Shown here one piece after another: positions 8,512 to 16,719 of a DNA stretch of 38,605 bases. The notes under the pieces are model-generated. The model saw only the letters and a program-made list of their open reading frames with translations. It was not told where the DNA came from and searched no databases. The translations under genes and the position numbers were made by a program. Origin of the DNA: Silicimonas sp. GTDB lineage: Bacteria > Pseudomonadota > Alphaproteobacteria > Rhodobacterales > Rhodobacteraceae. The DNA is taken from the NCBI GenBank assembly GCA_013002465.1, contig JABDJO010000079.1, positions 1 through 38,605 on the forward strand, in the 5' to 3' direction. Position 1 is the stretch's first letter, and each line of letters begins with the position of its first letter.

Positions 8512-10005
8512 ATGCTGATCTGGTTCCTTCCCGTCTTTCTTTGCTTCCTGATCATCGGGCTGCCGGTCTTTTTCGGCCTCTTGGCCGCCCCCGGCATATT
8601 GCTGTGGATGGCCGGGCAGGAAAAGGACATCACCCTGCTTTACCGCAACGTTTACAACGGGATGGACAGCTTTCCTCTGATGGCGATTCCGTTCTTCATG
8701 CTGGCGGGCGAGCTGATGAACAAGGGCGGCATCACCGAGCGTCTTGTCGAGTTCTCCCAAGCGTTGATGGGCCATTTGCGCGGCGGTCTTGCCCACGTCA
8801 ACATCCTGTCGTCGATGCTGTTCGCCGGTCTTTCGGGGTCTGCTGTTGCCGATACGTCCGCCCTTGGGTCCATGCTGATCCCGGCGATGGAGAAACAGGG
8901 CTATACGCGCCGGTTTGCCGCCGCCGTTACCGCTGCATCCTCGGTCATCGGCCCGATCATTCCGCCGTCCGGCATCATGATCATCTACGCCTATGTCATG
9001 GGCGAAAGCGTTGCTGCGCTTTTCCTTGCGGGTATCGTTCCGGGCGTATTGGTCGGTGTCGGCCTGATGCTGGTCGTCAAGTTGATGGCCAACAAGTACG
9101 ACCTGCCGAAAGCCGAGCGTATCGTGAAGAAAGGCATGACACTGACGCCGCGCGAATACTGGGTGTCGTTCGTTCTTTTGCGTCTGAACCTTGGTTGGGT
9201 CTTCTATGCGATTTTCAGGGTCGCAACCGGGATCGGAGCTGGTGACGATGCCTCAAGCGTCCTTGTGCTTGGCACCTATGTGGTCAGTGTGGTTGCGGCG
9301 CATTTCCTGTTGATGGGCCTGCGCCCGCGCGTCGAAAGCGACTTTCGCATGGTGACGAAACGCGCCGTGGTGCCGCTGCAAACCCCCATCCTGATCCTGG
9401 GCGGTATACTTCTGGGCGTCTTCACCCCGACCGAGGCCGCCGCAGTCGCCGTGTTCTATGCCATCATTGTCGCCTTCTTCGTGCTGAAAACCATGAAACT
9501 CAGCGACCTGCCCGAAATCCTCAGCCGTTCCGCGATGACGTCTGCGGTGGTTCTTTTGCTGGTGGGTGCGGCGATGGCGTTCAAGACCGTCGTTTCGCTG
9601 TCCTATGCGCCGCAAATCCTGGCCGAGTTCATTCTGTCATTGTCAGAAAACCCGCTGATCCTGTTGTTCCTGATCAATATCCTTCTGTTCATCGTCGGCA
9701 TGTTCCTTGATGCGGGTCCGGCGATCATCATTCTTGGCCCGATCCTGGGGCCGATCTTTGTCGAAATGGGTGTACATCCGGTCCATTTCGCAATCATCAT
9801 GTCCGTCAACCTGACTGTCGGGCTGGCAACGCCGCCGATGGGGCTGGTCCTGTTCGTTGCGTCTTCGGTCGCCAACGAAAAGGTCGAAACCATCGCCAAG
9901 GCGATCCTGCCCTTCCTCGCTGTCGAGGTGTTGGTGATCTTCCTGATCACCTACGTCCCGGCCATATCCATGACGATCCCCCGTCTGACGGGGTTCGTTA
10001 ACTGA
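8512..10005 (+). CDS. dctM: TRAP transporter large permease (DctM family), enlarged
   Basis: Large transport subunit with more than a dozen hydrophobic segments, 497 residues from ATG 8512 (GGAG at 8501-8504). Family motifs are MAIPFFMLAGELM, LFAGLSGSAVADTSALGS, IGPIIPPSGIMIIYA and, in the C-terminal half, GVFTPTEAAAVAVFYA plus NLTVGLATPPMG. Most DctM proteins are about 425-440 residues. Here an extra stretch of roughly 70 residues, with additional hydrophobic segments around residues 205-285, separates the two halves. Such elongated DctM proteins form a subset of the family. Substrate specificity is set by the binding protein downstream. Confidence 0.9.
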   Translation: MLIWFLPVFLCFLIIGLPVFFGLLAAPGILLWMAGQEKDITLLYRNVYNGMDSFPLMAIPFFMLAGELMNKGGITERLVEFSQALMGHLRGGLAHVNILSSMLFAGLSGSAVADTSALGSMLIPAMEKQGYTRRFAAAVTAASSVIGPIIPPSGIMIIYAYVMGESVAALFLAGIVPGVLVGVGLMLVVKLMANKYDLPKAERIVKKGMTLTPREYWVSFVLLRLNLGWVFYAIFRVATGIGAGDDASSVLVLGTYVVSVVAAHFLLMGLRPRVESDFRMVTKRAVVPLQTPILILGGILLGVFTPTEAAAVAVFYAIIVAFFVLKTMKLSDLPEILSRSAMTSAVVLLLVGAAMAFKTVVSLSYAPQILAEFILSLSENPLILLFLINILLFIVGMFLDAGPAIIILGPILGPIFVEMGVHPVHFAIIMSVNLTVGLATPPMGLVLFVASSVANEKVETIAKAILPFLAVEVLVIFLITYVPAISMTIPRLTGFVN

Positions 10006-10032
10006 CCAAAAGCAACCAATAGGGAGAACATA

Positions 10033-11097
10033 ATGCTCAAAGGTCTGACAACCGCGGCGCTCGCCGCAACGATGCTTGCAGGCTCGGCGCTTGTGGCATC
10101 AGCGCAGGATTTCACCATCCGTGCGACGGCCAACTCGAACGAAAACGACGAGGACTATGACGGCCTGGTCGTCTTCAAGAACTTCGTCGAGCAGGCCTCG
10201 AACGGTGCCATCGGTGTCGAGATGTTCATCGGCACGCAGCTTTGTTCAAACGGCGCCGAATGCCTTCAGGGCGTCGCCGATGGCAACATCGACGTCTACA
10301 TTTCGACTTCGGGCGGCGCCTCGGGAATCTTCCCCTTCGTTCAGGTTCTGGACCTGCCCTATCTGATGGCGGACGACCGTGTGGCCGAAGCCGCGCTTCA
10401 GAACGGCACCGAGTTCATGAACACCATGAAAAACATGACGCTGGAAGCCTCGGGCGGCATGATCCGTATGATGACCGTGGGCAACACCGGTGGTTGGAGG
10501 AACTTCGCCAACACCAAGCGCCGAGTGGCCTCGCCCTCGGACATGGAAGGCCTGAAAATCCGCACGGTGGTCGCCGATTTGCCGCAAGAATTGGTAAAGG
10601 CACTGGGTGCCGCGCCGACCCCGATCCCGTGGCCCGAGCTGTTCACTTCGTTCCAGACGGGCGTTGTGGAAGGATCGAAGAACGGCATTACCGACATCAT
10701 GGGCATGAAGTTCCCCGATGCGGGTCTGCAATACGTGACACTTGACGGTCATGCCTACATGGGTGCGCTTTGGTTCATGAACAACGAAAAGTTCAAGGCT
10801 ATGCCGCCAGAGTTGCAGCGTGTCGTGGTCGACGGCTTTTACCAGCTTCAGCAGGCCACCTTCGCTTCGCCCAAGCGGAAGTCGATCCAGGCCTACCAGG
10901 ATTTCACCGCCGGTGGAGGCGACCTTTACGTGCCGACACCGGAAGAAAAGCAGGCGTTCAAGGACGCGGCTTCCCCGGTCTATGACTGGTTCAAGGCCAA
11001 TGTCGACGGTGGTGAGACGATTTTCGATGCCTTGAACGCATCCGTCGCCGACGCCGAAGCTGACATTGAAGCGGCACGGGCTGCTGATTTGAACTGA
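10033..11097 (+). CDS. dctP: TRAP transporter solute-binding protein (DctP family)
   Basis: Periplasmic receptor of the TRAP system, 354 residues. A Sec signal peptide covers residues 1-24 (ASA before QDF). The DctP fold is recognisable by GLKIRTV, whose arginine commonly binds an anionic group of the ligand, then PIPWPELFTSFQTGVVEGSKN. The ATG follows AGGGAGAA. In this context the acidic ligand could be sulfoquinovose or a sulfoquinovosyl glycoside, which would be an unusual route because known sulfo-SMO clusters use an ABC importer with SmoF. The gene is followed by a strong terminator, making it the end of the rightward operon. Confidence 0.9.
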   Translation: MLKGLTTAALAATMLAGSALVASAQDFTIRATANSNENDEDYDGLVVFKNFVEQASNGAIGVEMFIGTQLCSNGAECLQGVADGNIDVYISTSGGASGIFPFVQVLDLPYLMADDRVAEAALQNGTEFMNTMKNMTLEASGGMIRMMTVGNTGGWRNFANTKRRVASPSDMEGLKIRTVVADLPQELVKALGAAPTPIPWPELFTSFQTGVVEGSKNGITDIMGMKFPDAGLQYVTLDGHAYMGALWFMNNEKFKAMPPELQRVVVDGFYQLQQATFASPKRKSIQAYQDFTAGGGDLYVPTPEEKQAFKDAASPVYDWFKANVDGGETIFDALNASVADAEADIEAARAADLN

Positions 11098-11118
11098 GAT
11101 CGGTCAGCAAGAACGCGA

Positions 11119-11148
11119 AAACGGCGCCTTCCGGGGCGCCGTTTTTTT
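11119..11148. terminator. Rho-independent terminator between dctP and rhlE
   Basis: A ten-pair stem (AAACGGCGCC at 11119-11128 with GGCGCCGTTT at 11135-11144) closes a six-base loop and runs into seven T residues at 11142-11148. It lies 21 bp after the dctP stop and 4 bp before the rhlE stop on the opposite strand. The A-run on the other side lets it act for both convergent genes, more strongly for dctP. Confidence 0.9.
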
Positions 11149-11152
11149 GTGC

Positions 11153-12424
11153 TCAGGCTGCTTGCTTGCTTCGACCGCCGCGCCTGTTGGGACGCCGCCG
11201 GCGATTGCCGCTTGGCTTGGCGGTGGAATTGACGCCGCCGCCTGGCTTGCCTCCACGCCGCCGCCCCTTGGACGCGCCCTTGGTTCCGGGTTCCGGATCC
11301 CAGGGCGATCCGCCGATCACCGGGATGGCTTTCCCCATCACCTTTTGCACCGCCTTCAACTCGCCCATCTCGGCGGGCGAACAAAAGGCCACTGCGGTCC
11401 CCGTCTTGCCGGCCCGCGCGGTGCGGCCGATGCGGTGGACATAGTTGTCGGGCACATTGGGCATGTCGAAGTTATAGACGTGCCGCACGCCCGGGATATC
11501 CAATCCCCGCGCCGCCACATCGGTTGCCACAAGCACGCGCAGATCGCCGTTGGAAAACTCGCGGATCGCCCGTTCGCGCTGCCCCTGACTTTTGTTGCCA
11601 TGGATCGAACCGGCAGCAAATCCCGCCGCCACAAGGGCCTTCATCAGCTTTTCGCTACCGTGCTTGGTGCGCCCGAAGACCAGCGCCAGTTCATCGCGGT
11701 GCTTGTCGAGATATTCGATCAAAAGCCCGGCCTTTTCGGCCTGAGCGACGAAATGAATGCCCTGTTCGATCTTTTCGATCGGTTTGCCCGGAGGCGCGGT
11801 TTCGACGCGGACAGGGTCGGTCAGGTAAGCGCCTGCGATTTCGGCCATGAGCTTTGGCATGGTTGCCGAAAAGAGCATTGTTTGACGACCCTTGGGCAGC
11901 AAGGGCGCAATCCGACGCAGCGCGTGGATGAAACCCATGTCCAGCATCTGATCGGCCTCGTCCAGCACCAGAAATCCGGTCCGGTCCAGACGGACGGCCT
12001 TGCGATCCAGAAGGTCGATCAACCGACCGGGCGTTGCGACCAGAAGGTCCGTGCCGCGCGACAGCCGCTGAATTTGCGGATTTATCGACGCACCGCCCAC
12101 CACAAGGTTGACCTTCAGGTGGGTGCCATCGGTATAGGCCCGCAGGTTGTCGGCGATTTGCTTGGCCAATTCGCGGGTCGGCGCAAGAATAAGGCTGTGC
12201 GCCGTCTTGGGTTCTGCCCTGGTGCCGATCTTCATGATCGTGTGAATAAGCGGCAGGCCGAAGGCCGCCGTCTTGCCCGTGCCGGTCTGAGCAAGCCCCA
12301 TCACATCACGCCCGTTCATGGCATGAGGAATGGCTTTCGTCTGGATCGGTGTCGGGTCGGTGATGCCCTGTTCGGCGAGTTTCGCCACAAGGCGGGGCTG
12401 AAGCCCCAGCATATCAAAGTCCAT
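11153..12424 (-). CDS. rhlE: DEAD-box ATP-dependent RNA helicase (RhlE-like)
   Basis: Cytosolic RNA helicase, 423 residues. The motifs appear in order: Q motif (ITDPTPIQTKAIP), motif I AQTGTGKT, Ia PTRELA, Ib TPGRLID, II DEAD (VLDEADQML), III SAT, IV region LVFGRTKHGSEKL, V VATDVAARGLDIPGV and VI HRIGRTARAG. A basic arginine/glycine-rich tail (about the last 45 residues) is typical of RhlE and aids RNA binding. The start is the ATG 12424, preceded by AAGGATAT. It is a single-gene unit convergent with dctP. A role in ribosome assembly, mRNA turnover or cold growth is expected from the family. Confidence 0.93.
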   Translation of the reverse strand: MDFDMLGLQPRLVAKLAEQGITDPTPIQTKAIPHAMNGRDVMGLAQTGTGKTAAFGLPLIHTIMKIGTRAEPKTAHSLILAPTRELAKQIADNLRAYTDGTHLKVNLVVGGASINPQIQRLSRGTDLLVATPGRLIDLLDRKAVRLDRTGFLVLDEADQMLDMGFIHALRRIAPLLPKGRQTMLFSATMPKLMAEIAGAYLTDPVRVETAPPGKPIEKIEQGIHFVAQAEKAGLLIEYLDKHRDELALVFGRTKHGSEKLMKALVAAGFAAGSIHGNKSQGQRERAIREFSNGDLRVLVATDVAARGLDIPGVRHVYNFDMPNVPDNYVHRIGRTARAGKTGTAVAFCSPAEMGELKAVQKVMGKAIPVIGGSPWDPEPGTKGASKGRRRGGKPGGGVNSTAKPSGNRRRRPNRRGGRSKQAA

Positions 12425-12876
12425 TTATATCCTTACAAGCGCGGCCCCGTTCGGGTCGCACAATACTAAAACGCCCCGCCGCGTGCATCGCGGTCGGTCG
12501 CAGGTCTGGTTGCGCCTCGCTCTCTGATCATTGGGCCGAACTGCCCAAAACCCGTCGATGCGCGGAACCCCTGCGTGATGTGGGCGCCTTGGAATGAGTG
12601 ACGTCTTGTGGCACGCGCCCCTTTGGGGCCGGTCACGGCACTGCTCACGCGGCAGCGACGTCGCTTGAGGGCACATGGGGGCTTCTTGTGGATAAGTCAA
12701 TCGGAAAAGCGGGTCGGCGGAATAGGTTGCCCGTTGGTGTGATGTGTGGGTCGCCAGTACCGAGGGGTGTGTAAAGGTGCCAGGGTCGGGTTTGCGGCCG
12801 AAGCAGCCGAATGGCAAGTCGTACGTCTTTGACCTAAAGTGATCCGGCTGTTGCCAATTGTTTGAGGAGGAAGGAT
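12425..12876. other. Intergenic region between rhlE and the Nudix gene
   Basis: About 450 bp with no gene that I can support. On the minus strand an open frame runs up to the rhlE ATG, but its composition (many Arg, Pro, Cys, His residues) and lack of any recognisable motif argue against coding. It probably holds two divergent promoters and a long rhlE leader, as is common for cold-responsive helicases. AGGAGG at 12865-12870 is the ribosome site of the Nudix gene. Confidence 0.5.
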
Positions 12877-13362
12877 GTGAGCTTTGAAGAAAGCCATCTT
12901 GGCAGAATCCGACAAATCGTTGGATCGCGGCTTTTGCTTGTGCCCGGTGCGCGGGCGGTCATTCAAAACAGTGATGGCAAGGTTCTGCTGCAAGAGCGCA
13001 GCGACCTTGGATTGTGGGGACTGCCAGGTGGAAATGCCGAACCAGGCGAGGATCTGAAAACCGTGGTCGAACGAGAAGTTCTTGAAGAAACCGGGCTTAC
13101 AATCGCGAACGCGAAGCCATTCGGGTTTGGCGGCAACCCCGACCTTGAAACCATCGAGTTTCCCAACGGAGACCAGTGCCAGTTCTTTGTACTAAATTTC
13201 TTTGCCACCTTGTTTTCAGGCGAATTGGCAATGTTGGATGGCGAAAGCCTTGCTCTTGATTGGTTTGATCTCGACAGTCTTCCAGACATGCTTCCGAACA
13301 TGAAGGCAAGTGTCGAGGCATACGAAGTCTATTGCGCAACCGGCGAATTTCAAATGATTTAA
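12877..13362 (+). CDS. Nudix hydrolase
   Basis: Cytosolic pyrophosphohydrolase, 161 residues. The full Nudix box G-x5-E-x7-R-E-x2-E-E-x-G is present in GGNAEPGEDLKTVVEREVLE followed by ETGL. The N-terminal strands (LLLVPGARAVIQ, VLLQERSDLGLWGLPGG) are those of the family. The start is GTG 12877, eight bases after AGGAGG; an in-frame TTG at 12862 lies inside that ribosome site and is rejected. The substrate (nucleotide sugar, dNTP or other) cannot be told from sequence. Its codon use and lower GC look somewhat different from neighbours, so it may be a later arrival. Confidence 0.88.
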   Translation: MSFEESHLGRIRQIVGSRLLLVPGARAVIQNSDGKVLLQERSDLGLWGLPGGNAEPGEDLKTVVEREVLEETGLTIANAKPFGFGGNPDLETIEFPNGDQCQFFVLNFFATLFSGELAMLDGESLALDWFDLDSLPDMLPNMKASVEAYEVYCATGEFQMI

Positions 13363-13421
13363 CCAGTCGCGTCATTGTCCCGCTTAGTGGCCACAGGCCA
13401 CCAACTGCTCTGGCACCAGCC

Positions 13422-13907
13422 TCACCGGAACGGATACATCCACGGCTTGTAGTCATTGACCATCACTTGCGCGCGGGCGATCTGATCCGCCGTCATTCGG
13501 GTCTGCAACTGTTCCAGCGAATCCACGGCGTCAGGATCGCCGCCGATCGAGGACAGGGCGTACCAGAGGTAGGCGCGCACCGGATCGGGTGCTGGCATGC
13601 CTAACCCAAACTCGTAATACCATCCCACCCCCGATTGCGCGCCGGGATGCCCCTTCATCGAGGCCCGCAGGTACCATTCGAACGCCCGCTCGGGGTCTTT
13701 TTCGACGCCAAGGCCCAGGGCATACATCACGCCGATCAGTTCTTCGGCATCCGCGTTGCCGGATCGGGCGAAGGGCAGCAGAGCCTCGCGGGCCTCTTTG
13801 AAACGCCCCGCCTCCATCAGATCGCGCGCGCCTTCGATTTCCGCAAAAGCAGGGGTTGCTAGCGCCAGCATGATCGCGACAATCAACCCATGAGCCGTCT
13901 GTTTCAT
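13422..13907 (-). CDS. Sel1-repeat (TPR-like) periplasmic protein
   Basis: 161-residue exported protein starting with a signal peptide (MKQTAHGLIVAIMLALATPAFA). Two to three Sel1-like repeats follow, seen as GNADAEELIGVMYALGLGVE, then a WYLRASMKGHPGAQSG unit and a final AYLWYALSSIGGDPDA unit. Sel1 repeats mediate protein-protein contacts; no enzymatic role is visible. The ATG 13907 follows AAGGCAAGGAT. Its first 18 bases overlap the first 18 bases of the divergently transcribed cytochrome c peroxidase gene, so the two promoters must lie inside each other's coding region. Confidence 0.82.
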   Translation of the reverse strand: MKQTAHGLIVAIMLALATPAFAEIEGARDLMEAGRFKEAREALLPFARSGNADAEELIGVMYALGLGVEKDPERAFEWYLRASMKGHPGAQSGVGWYYEFGLGMPAPDPVRAYLWYALSSIGGDPDAVDSLEQLQTRMTADQIARAQVMVNDYKPWMYPFR

Positions 13908-15206
13908 ATCCTTGCCTTCTGCCTTGCGTTCCCTGCGCTTGCAGCCGATCTGCCGCGCCCCTTGAGCGATGCCGATTTTCCACCCGTTGATCCGGCGAAG
14001 GCGAGGATCGGTCAACTTCTGTTCTATGACAAGATCTTGTCGGGCAATCGCAACATCGCGTGCGGCACCTGCCATGATCACGAACTTGGCGGCAGTGATG
14101 GTTTAAGCCTTGGGATCGGCGAAGGCGGTACGGGGTTGGGACCGAAACGGATCGCAGAAAGCCCACACGACCGCATTCGCAAGCGTATTCCCCGCAATGC
14201 TCAGGGGTTGTGGAACCTTGGCGCCAAGGACGTGTCGGTCCTGTTTCACGACGGGCGGCTTGAGATTTCCGACCTTTATGGCAATGGTTTCAATTCTCCG
14301 GCCGAGGAATGGTTGCCCGAGGGGTTGGACAGCATTCTGGCGGCCCAGGCATTGTTCCCGCTGACGGCCCGCTTTGAAATGGCCGGCGATCCGGAAGAGA
14401 ACGAGGTTTCGGGTGCCGTCAACGACCGGATCGACAATGCCTGGCCGATCCTGGCGAAACGCGTGCGTATCATCCCGGAGTACGGCGCGATGTTCGTGGC
14501 CGCCTTCGATCACATCGACAACGCCGAGGACGTGACCATCGTCGAGATCGGGAATGCCCTCGGTGCCTTCATCGCCCTTGAATGGCGCAATCACGACAGC
14601 CCGTTTGACCGGTATCTTCAGGGCGACAACGCGGCGCTTTCGCCCTCGGCCAAGCGCGGCATGGACCTTTTCTTTGGCGATGCTGGCTGCGCGACCTGCC
14701 ATTCCGGACCGCTTTTGTCGGATCAGAAGTTTCACGCCCTTGCCCTGCCCGCATTCGGCCCCGGCAAGACCCGGCGGTTTGATCCCCAGCCCCGAGATAC
14801 AGGTCGCATGGCGGAAAGCGATATGTTGGAGGACGCCTATCGGTTTCGCACACCGATGTTGCGCAACGTGGCCCTGACCGCGCCCTATGGACACAATGGC
14901 GCCTATCCAACCCTTGAAGGCATCGTGCAGCATCATTTGGACCCTCTTGGGTCTCTCGACAGCTGGGTGCCCGAATTGGCCCGGCTTCCCAGGGCCGAAT
15001 GGTTGTCACAGGTCGATTTTGTCGTTCAGGCCGACCGGCGCGAAATGGCACGTCTTCGGCGCGCGGTTGATATACGTCCCCTTGAGCATTCGGACGGGGA
15101 CATCGCCGATATCGTTACTTTTCTGGAAAATCTGACCGGGGAAAATGCTTTGAACCGCCCGCTTGGAAAACCTGCGCGCGTACCTTCCGGTCTTCCGATC
15201 GACTAG
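13890..15206 (+). CDS. Di-haem cytochrome c peroxidase (MauG/CcpA family)
   Basis: Periplasmic c-type cytochrome, 438 residues, with a signal peptide at residues 1-19 (FPALAA). The two haem-binding motifs are C58-GT-C61-H62 and C267-AT-C270-H271, the normal spacing for this family. FRTPMLRNVALTAPYGHNGAYPTLE near residue 310 is the characteristic C-terminal segment. Bacterial relatives reduce H2O2 using cytochrome c or a cupredoxin, or modify proteins as MauG does. The family does not fix which. The start ATG 13890 lacks a clear ribosome site but gives a good signal peptide. The stop lies one base from the hemA stop on the other strand. Confidence 0.88.
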   Translation: MSRLFHILAFCLAFPALAADLPRPLSDADFPPVDPAKARIGQLLFYDKILSGNRNIACGTCHDHELGGSDGLSLGIGEGGTGLGPKRIAESPHDRIRKRIPRNAQGLWNLGAKDVSVLFHDGRLEISDLYGNGFNSPAEEWLPEGLDSILAAQALFPLTARFEMAGDPEENEVSGAVNDRIDNAWPILAKRVRIIPEYGAMFVAAFDHIDNAEDVTIVEIGNALGAFIALEWRNHDSPFDRYLQGDNAALSPSAKRGMDLFFGDAGCATCHSGPLLSDQKFHALALPAFGPGKTRRFDPQPRDTGRMAESDMLEDAYRFRTPMLRNVALTAPYGHNGAYPTLEGIVQHHLDPLGSLDSWVPELARLPRAEWLSQVDFVVQADRREMARLRRAVDIRPLEHSDGDIADIVTFLENLTGENALNRPLGKPARVPSGLPID

Positions 15207-15207
15207 T

Positions 15208-16422
15208 TCAGGCGACGGCCCGGCTAAGTGCGCATTGCGACCAAAGTTCAGACAAGGCGCCCGCCAGATGGTCAATGTCAGCATCCGTGTGCAAGGGCGA
15301 TGGCGTGATCCGAAGCCGCTCGGTGCCCTTGGCGACCGTGGGATAATTGATCGGCTGAACGTAGATGCCATAGTTTTCCAGCAACGTGTCGCTCAGGAAC
15401 TTGGCCTTGAACGGATCGCCGACCATGACCGGAACAATGTGGCTTGGATTGTCCATATGCGGGATGCGGTGCCGATCCAGAATGGCCCGCAGCCGTGCCA
15501 CGTTCCGACATTGCCGCATACGCTCCATGTCCGAGTTCATCAGGTGGCGCACCGAAGCATTGGCACCGGCCGCCAATGCCGGAGGCAGCGCGGTGGTGAA
15601 GATGAAGCCGCTGGCGAAAGAGCGGATGAAATCACACAGCGCCGCCGAACCCGCCACATAGCCGCCAAGCACGCCAAAGGCCTTGGCCAGCGTGCCCTCG
15701 ATCAGGGTGACACGATCCGACAGACCTTCACGCTCGGCAATGCCGCCGCCGCGCGGACCATAAAGTCCGACCGCATGCACCTCGTCCAAATAGGTCATGG
15801 CGCCGTGTTTTTCGGCCACGTCCAGGATTTCGGCCATCGGTGAGATGTCCCCATCCATCGAATAGACGCTTTCGAAGGCAATCAGTTTGGCGCCACCAAC
15901 CGGCAAAGCGGCCAGTTTACGATCCAGGTCTTCGGGGTCGTTGTGGTTCCAGATGACCTTTTTCGCCTTCGAACTGCGGATCCCTTCGATCATCGAGGCG
16001 TGGTTCTTGGCGTCCGACAGGATGGTGCAATCGGGCAGCTTGGACCCCAGAGTGCTGAGGCTGGCCCAGTTCGACACATAGCCCGAGGTAAACAAAAGGG
16101 CCGCTTCCTTGCCGTGAAGTTCCGCCAGCGTGTTTTCAAGCGTCACATGCAGATGCGCGGTTCCCGAGATATTGCGCGTGCCACCCGCCCCGGCCCCGTC
16201 TTCCAGCGCCATCTGCGACACGGTTTCGCGGACCAGCGCACTTTTTCCCATGCCAAGATAGTCGTTCGAGCACCAGACCGTCACCGGACGCTTCTTGCCC
16301 TCGACATGCTGTATCGCCCGGGGTGCGTCTTTCACGTTCCGTTCAAGTTCGGCAAAAACGCGATAGTTGCCTTCTGATTGCAGGTCTTGCAGCGCGTCTT
16401 CGAAGAATGCCTGATAGTCCAT
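15208..16422 (-). CDS. hemA: 5-aminolevulinate synthase
   Basis: PLP enzyme joining glycine and succinyl-CoA to 5-aminolevulinate, the first step of alphaproteobacterial tetrapyrrole synthesis; 404 residues, normal length. Visible motifs are [10 protein letters not shown], the [13 protein letters not shown] segment, [27 protein letters not shown] and [11 protein letters not shown], which holds the PLP lysine. ATG 16422 has GGAG upstream; an in-frame start at 16488 is rejected because the family begins MDYxxFF. It sits at the end of the haem d1 operon yet has its own FNR/NNR-type box 66 bp upstream, so it can be induced when oxygen is low and NO is present. It supplies ALA for haems c, b and d1. 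Confidence 0.95.
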   Translation of the reverse strand: MDYQAFFEDALQDLQSEGNYRVFAELERNVKDAPRAIQHVEGKKRPVTVWCSNDYLGMGKSALVRETVSQMALEDGAGAGGTRNISGTAHLHVTLENTLAELHGKEAALLFTSGYVSNWASLSTLGSKLPDCTILSDAKNHASMIEGIRSSKAKKVIWNHNDPEDLDRKLAALPVGGAKLIAFESVYSMDGDISPMAEILDVAEKHGAMTYLDEVHAVGLYGPRGGGIAEREGLSDRVTLIEGTLAKAFGVLGGYVAGSAALCDFIRSFASGFIFTTALPPALAAGANASVRHLMNSDMERMRQCRNVARLRAILDRHRIPHMDNPSHIVPVMVGDPFKAKFLSDTLLENYGIYVQPINYPTVAKGTERLRITPSPLHTDADIDHLAGALSELWSQCALSRAVA

Positions 16423-16454
16423 GAAATGCTCCGTCCGGGATGTGGGCAGGTTCA

Positions 16455-16495
16455 AAGATACCGATCCCGCCCGCCCCGGCCTTGACATTGGTCAA
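16455..16495 (-). promoter_or_regulatory. FNR/NNR-type box and -10 element upstream of hemA
   Basis: TTGACATTGGTCAA at 16482-16495 is a perfect TTGAC-N4-GTCAA palindrome. On the minus strand a TATCTT hexamer at 16460-16455 lies 28.5 bp from its centre, the spacing expected for an activator bound near -41.5. The box overlaps the last codons of the small membrane protein gene. Activation by one of the two Crp/Fnr proteins of this window, or by FnrL encoded elsewhere, is inferred. Confidence 0.78.
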
Positions 16496-16719
16496 GTGTC
16501 GGCTTCGTCGATCAATCGGCGCACCCATCGCCCCGATGCCCACGCCGCCGGAACGCCAAGAATGATACCCCCGATGATCGAGGCAACCGGGGATAAGGCC
16601 GGCAATCCAATGGCTTGCGCCATCAAGGCCAACATGAACAGGTTGATGGCGACGGCTGCGGCTGCAAAGGGATACAGCAAGACGCTCAGCTTCCACACCG
16701 GCCAGCGTCCTTCGCTCAT
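16492..16719 (-). CDS. Small membrane protein, two transmembrane segments
   Basis: 75 residues with two hydrophobic helices (about residues 10-35, LSVLLYPFAAAAVAINLFML, and 40-60, SPVASIIGGIILGVPAAWA) and a charged C-terminus WVRRLIDEADT. Its ATG overlaps the stop of the CbiX gene by four bases (ATGA), so it is translationally coupled to the haem d1 operon. No named family is recognised. Its location between cbiX and hemA suggests an accessory role in cytochrome or tetrapyrrole biogenesis, but that is only inference. It could equally be a passenger conserved by synteny. Confidence 0.8.
   Translation of the reverse strand: MSEGRWPVWKLSVLLYPFAAAAVAINLFMLALMAQAIGLPALSPVASIIGGIILGVPAAWASGRWVRRLIDEADT

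Noticed and set aside
12425..12817. Minus-strand frame of 130 codons ending right at the rhlE start
   Set aside because: No motif, unusual Arg/Pro/Cys/His-rich composition and no ribosome site; it reads like non-coding GC-rich DNA.
13387..13401. GTGGCC-ACA-GGCCAC hairpin between the Nudix and Sel1 genes as a terminator
   Set aside because: Only six pairs, a three-base loop and no T-run on either side; not strong enough to call.
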